Position numbers and translations under genes: made by a program. From RHKX01 sp963743875 (GTDB taxonomy: Bacteria; Actinomycetota; Thermoleophilia; Solirubrobacterales; 70-9), in NCBI GenBank assembly GCA_963743875.1, contig CAVURM010000002.1, positions 310,001 through 374,000 of the forward strand: 64,000 nucleotides of DNA. Reading direction: 5' to 3'. This document shows positions 63,545 to 64,000 of the stretch, one piece after another. Each line of letters begins with the position of its first letter. The first letter of the stretch is position 1. A model generated the notes under the pieces. It was given only the letters and a program-made list of their open reading frames with translations. It had not been told where the DNA came from and did not search any database.

Positions 63545-64000
63545 ATGGGTCTAGCCTCTGTGAAGGTGTTTCAAGTTCGCATTCACGGCAGGGGCGGTCA
63601 GGGCGTTGTCACCGCCGCGGAGCTGCTCTCTGTGGCCGCGTTCGTCGAGGGCCGCAACGCCCAGGCCTTTCCCACGTTCGGCTCCGAGCGCACCGGTGCA
63701 CCGGTCGTCTCCTTCTGCCGGATCGACGACAAGCCGATCCGGGTTCGGGAGCCGATCTCCGAGCCCGACGCGCTGATCATCCAGGACCCGACCCTGCTCC
63801 ACCAGGTGGACCTGTTCGCCGGGCTCGAGTCCGACGGCTACATGTTGATCAACAGCGAGCGAAGCTTCGAGGAGCTGGGCCTGGGGGAGTTCGTCAAGGG
63901 CTTTCAGCCGGAACGTCTGCTCACCGTCCCGGCGACCGCGCTCGCCAACGAGCATCTCGGGCGGCCCCTGCCCAACGGCGTGATGCTCGGCGGTTTTGCG
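63545..64000 (+). CDS. 2-oxoacid:ferredoxin oxidoreductase gamma subunit, 5' part
   Basis: The visible 152 residues read VFQVRIHGRGGQGVVTAAEL near the start, then AFPTFGSERTGAPVVSFCRI and EPDALIIQDPTLL, the gamma-domain pattern of pyruvate or 2-oxoacid ferredoxin oxidoreductases, which decarboxylate an oxoacid to an acyl-CoA while reducing ferredoxin. The gene is cut by the window end. Start is ATG 63545 or GTG 63560 in the same frame. It diverges from the formate operon across a 91-base gap. Confidence 0.88.
   Translation, partial: MGLASVKVFQVRIHGRGGQGVVTAAELLSVAAFVEGRNAQAFPTFGSERTGAPVVSFCRIDDKPIRVREPISEPDALIIQDPTLLHQVDLFAGLESDGYMLINSERSFEELGLGEFVKGFQPERLLTVPATALANEHLGRPLPNGVMLGGFA

Overview
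The window is about 70% G+C and reads as chromosomal DNA of a Gram-positive actinobacterium. Gene order in the left half (metG-tatD-rsmA-ispE, then glmU-prs-rplY-pth-mfd-mazG-eno-ftsB) is the classical actinobacterial arrangement. The csrA gene, a long acidic-tailed L25, a sigma factor fused to a zinc-finger/membrane tail, and NAD-type formate dehydrogenase genes make a deep-branching class such as Thermoleophilia (Solirubrobacterales/Gaiellales) my best guess; that placement is inference from gene content only. LAYOUT: 1-10.3 kb holds housekeeping genes on the + strand (ROK kinase fragment, rsmI, a UvrD-like helicase with HRDC, a MauE-like membrane protein, metG, tatD, rsmA, ispE, a DedA-PAP2 fusion). 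10.3-27.6 kb continues with a PucR-type regulator, tRNA-Gln with an adjacent HNH gene, glmU, prs, an MFS exporter, a GDPD, rplY, pth, an enoyl-CoA hydratase, mfd, a parvulin-type foldase, mazG, eno and ftsB. 27.7-35.1 kb is a tightly coupled six-gene unit: three paralogous sulfotransferases, a GT-B glycosyltransferase, a fourth, different sulfotransferase and a MOP-type flippase. It looks like a locus that builds, sulfates and exports a glycan or glycolipid. 35.1-44.8 kb is a mixed region (helix-turn-helix/acidic protein, csrA, thermonuclease, class I aldolase, GCS2 ligase, rhomboid-like protein, UPF0173 hydrolase, secreted sulfatase, sigma-factor fusion). 44.9-58.1 kb has tRNA-Leu, a GH15 glucanase, a class III cyclase, a TPP enzyme, a thioesterase, pdxH, ppx, a FAD oxidoreductase, an MBL hydrolase and a beta-lactamase-fold protein. 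58.2-63.5 kb is a formate oxidation operon (NuoE-like, NuoF-like, FdhA, FocA). The right edge cuts a 2-oxoacid:ferredoxin oxidoreductase gamma subunit. 

Two things cut across the layout. First, two families of intergenic structured repeats, called A and B here, occur as composite A-B units at about 15.0, 36.2 and 47.1 kb; B also occurs alone at 25.8 kb. Their stems differ in sequence between copies while base pairing is kept, so they look like selected nucleic-acid structures. Second, at least 22 reading-frame breaks interrupt otherwise well-conserved genes, and 20 of them are explained by exactly one extra base. Half lie in 48.1-50.7 kb. Conserved motifs continue straight across each break, so I treat these as probable sequence errors and annotate each gene end to end. 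I have no homology search behind any call; family names come from motif recognition.
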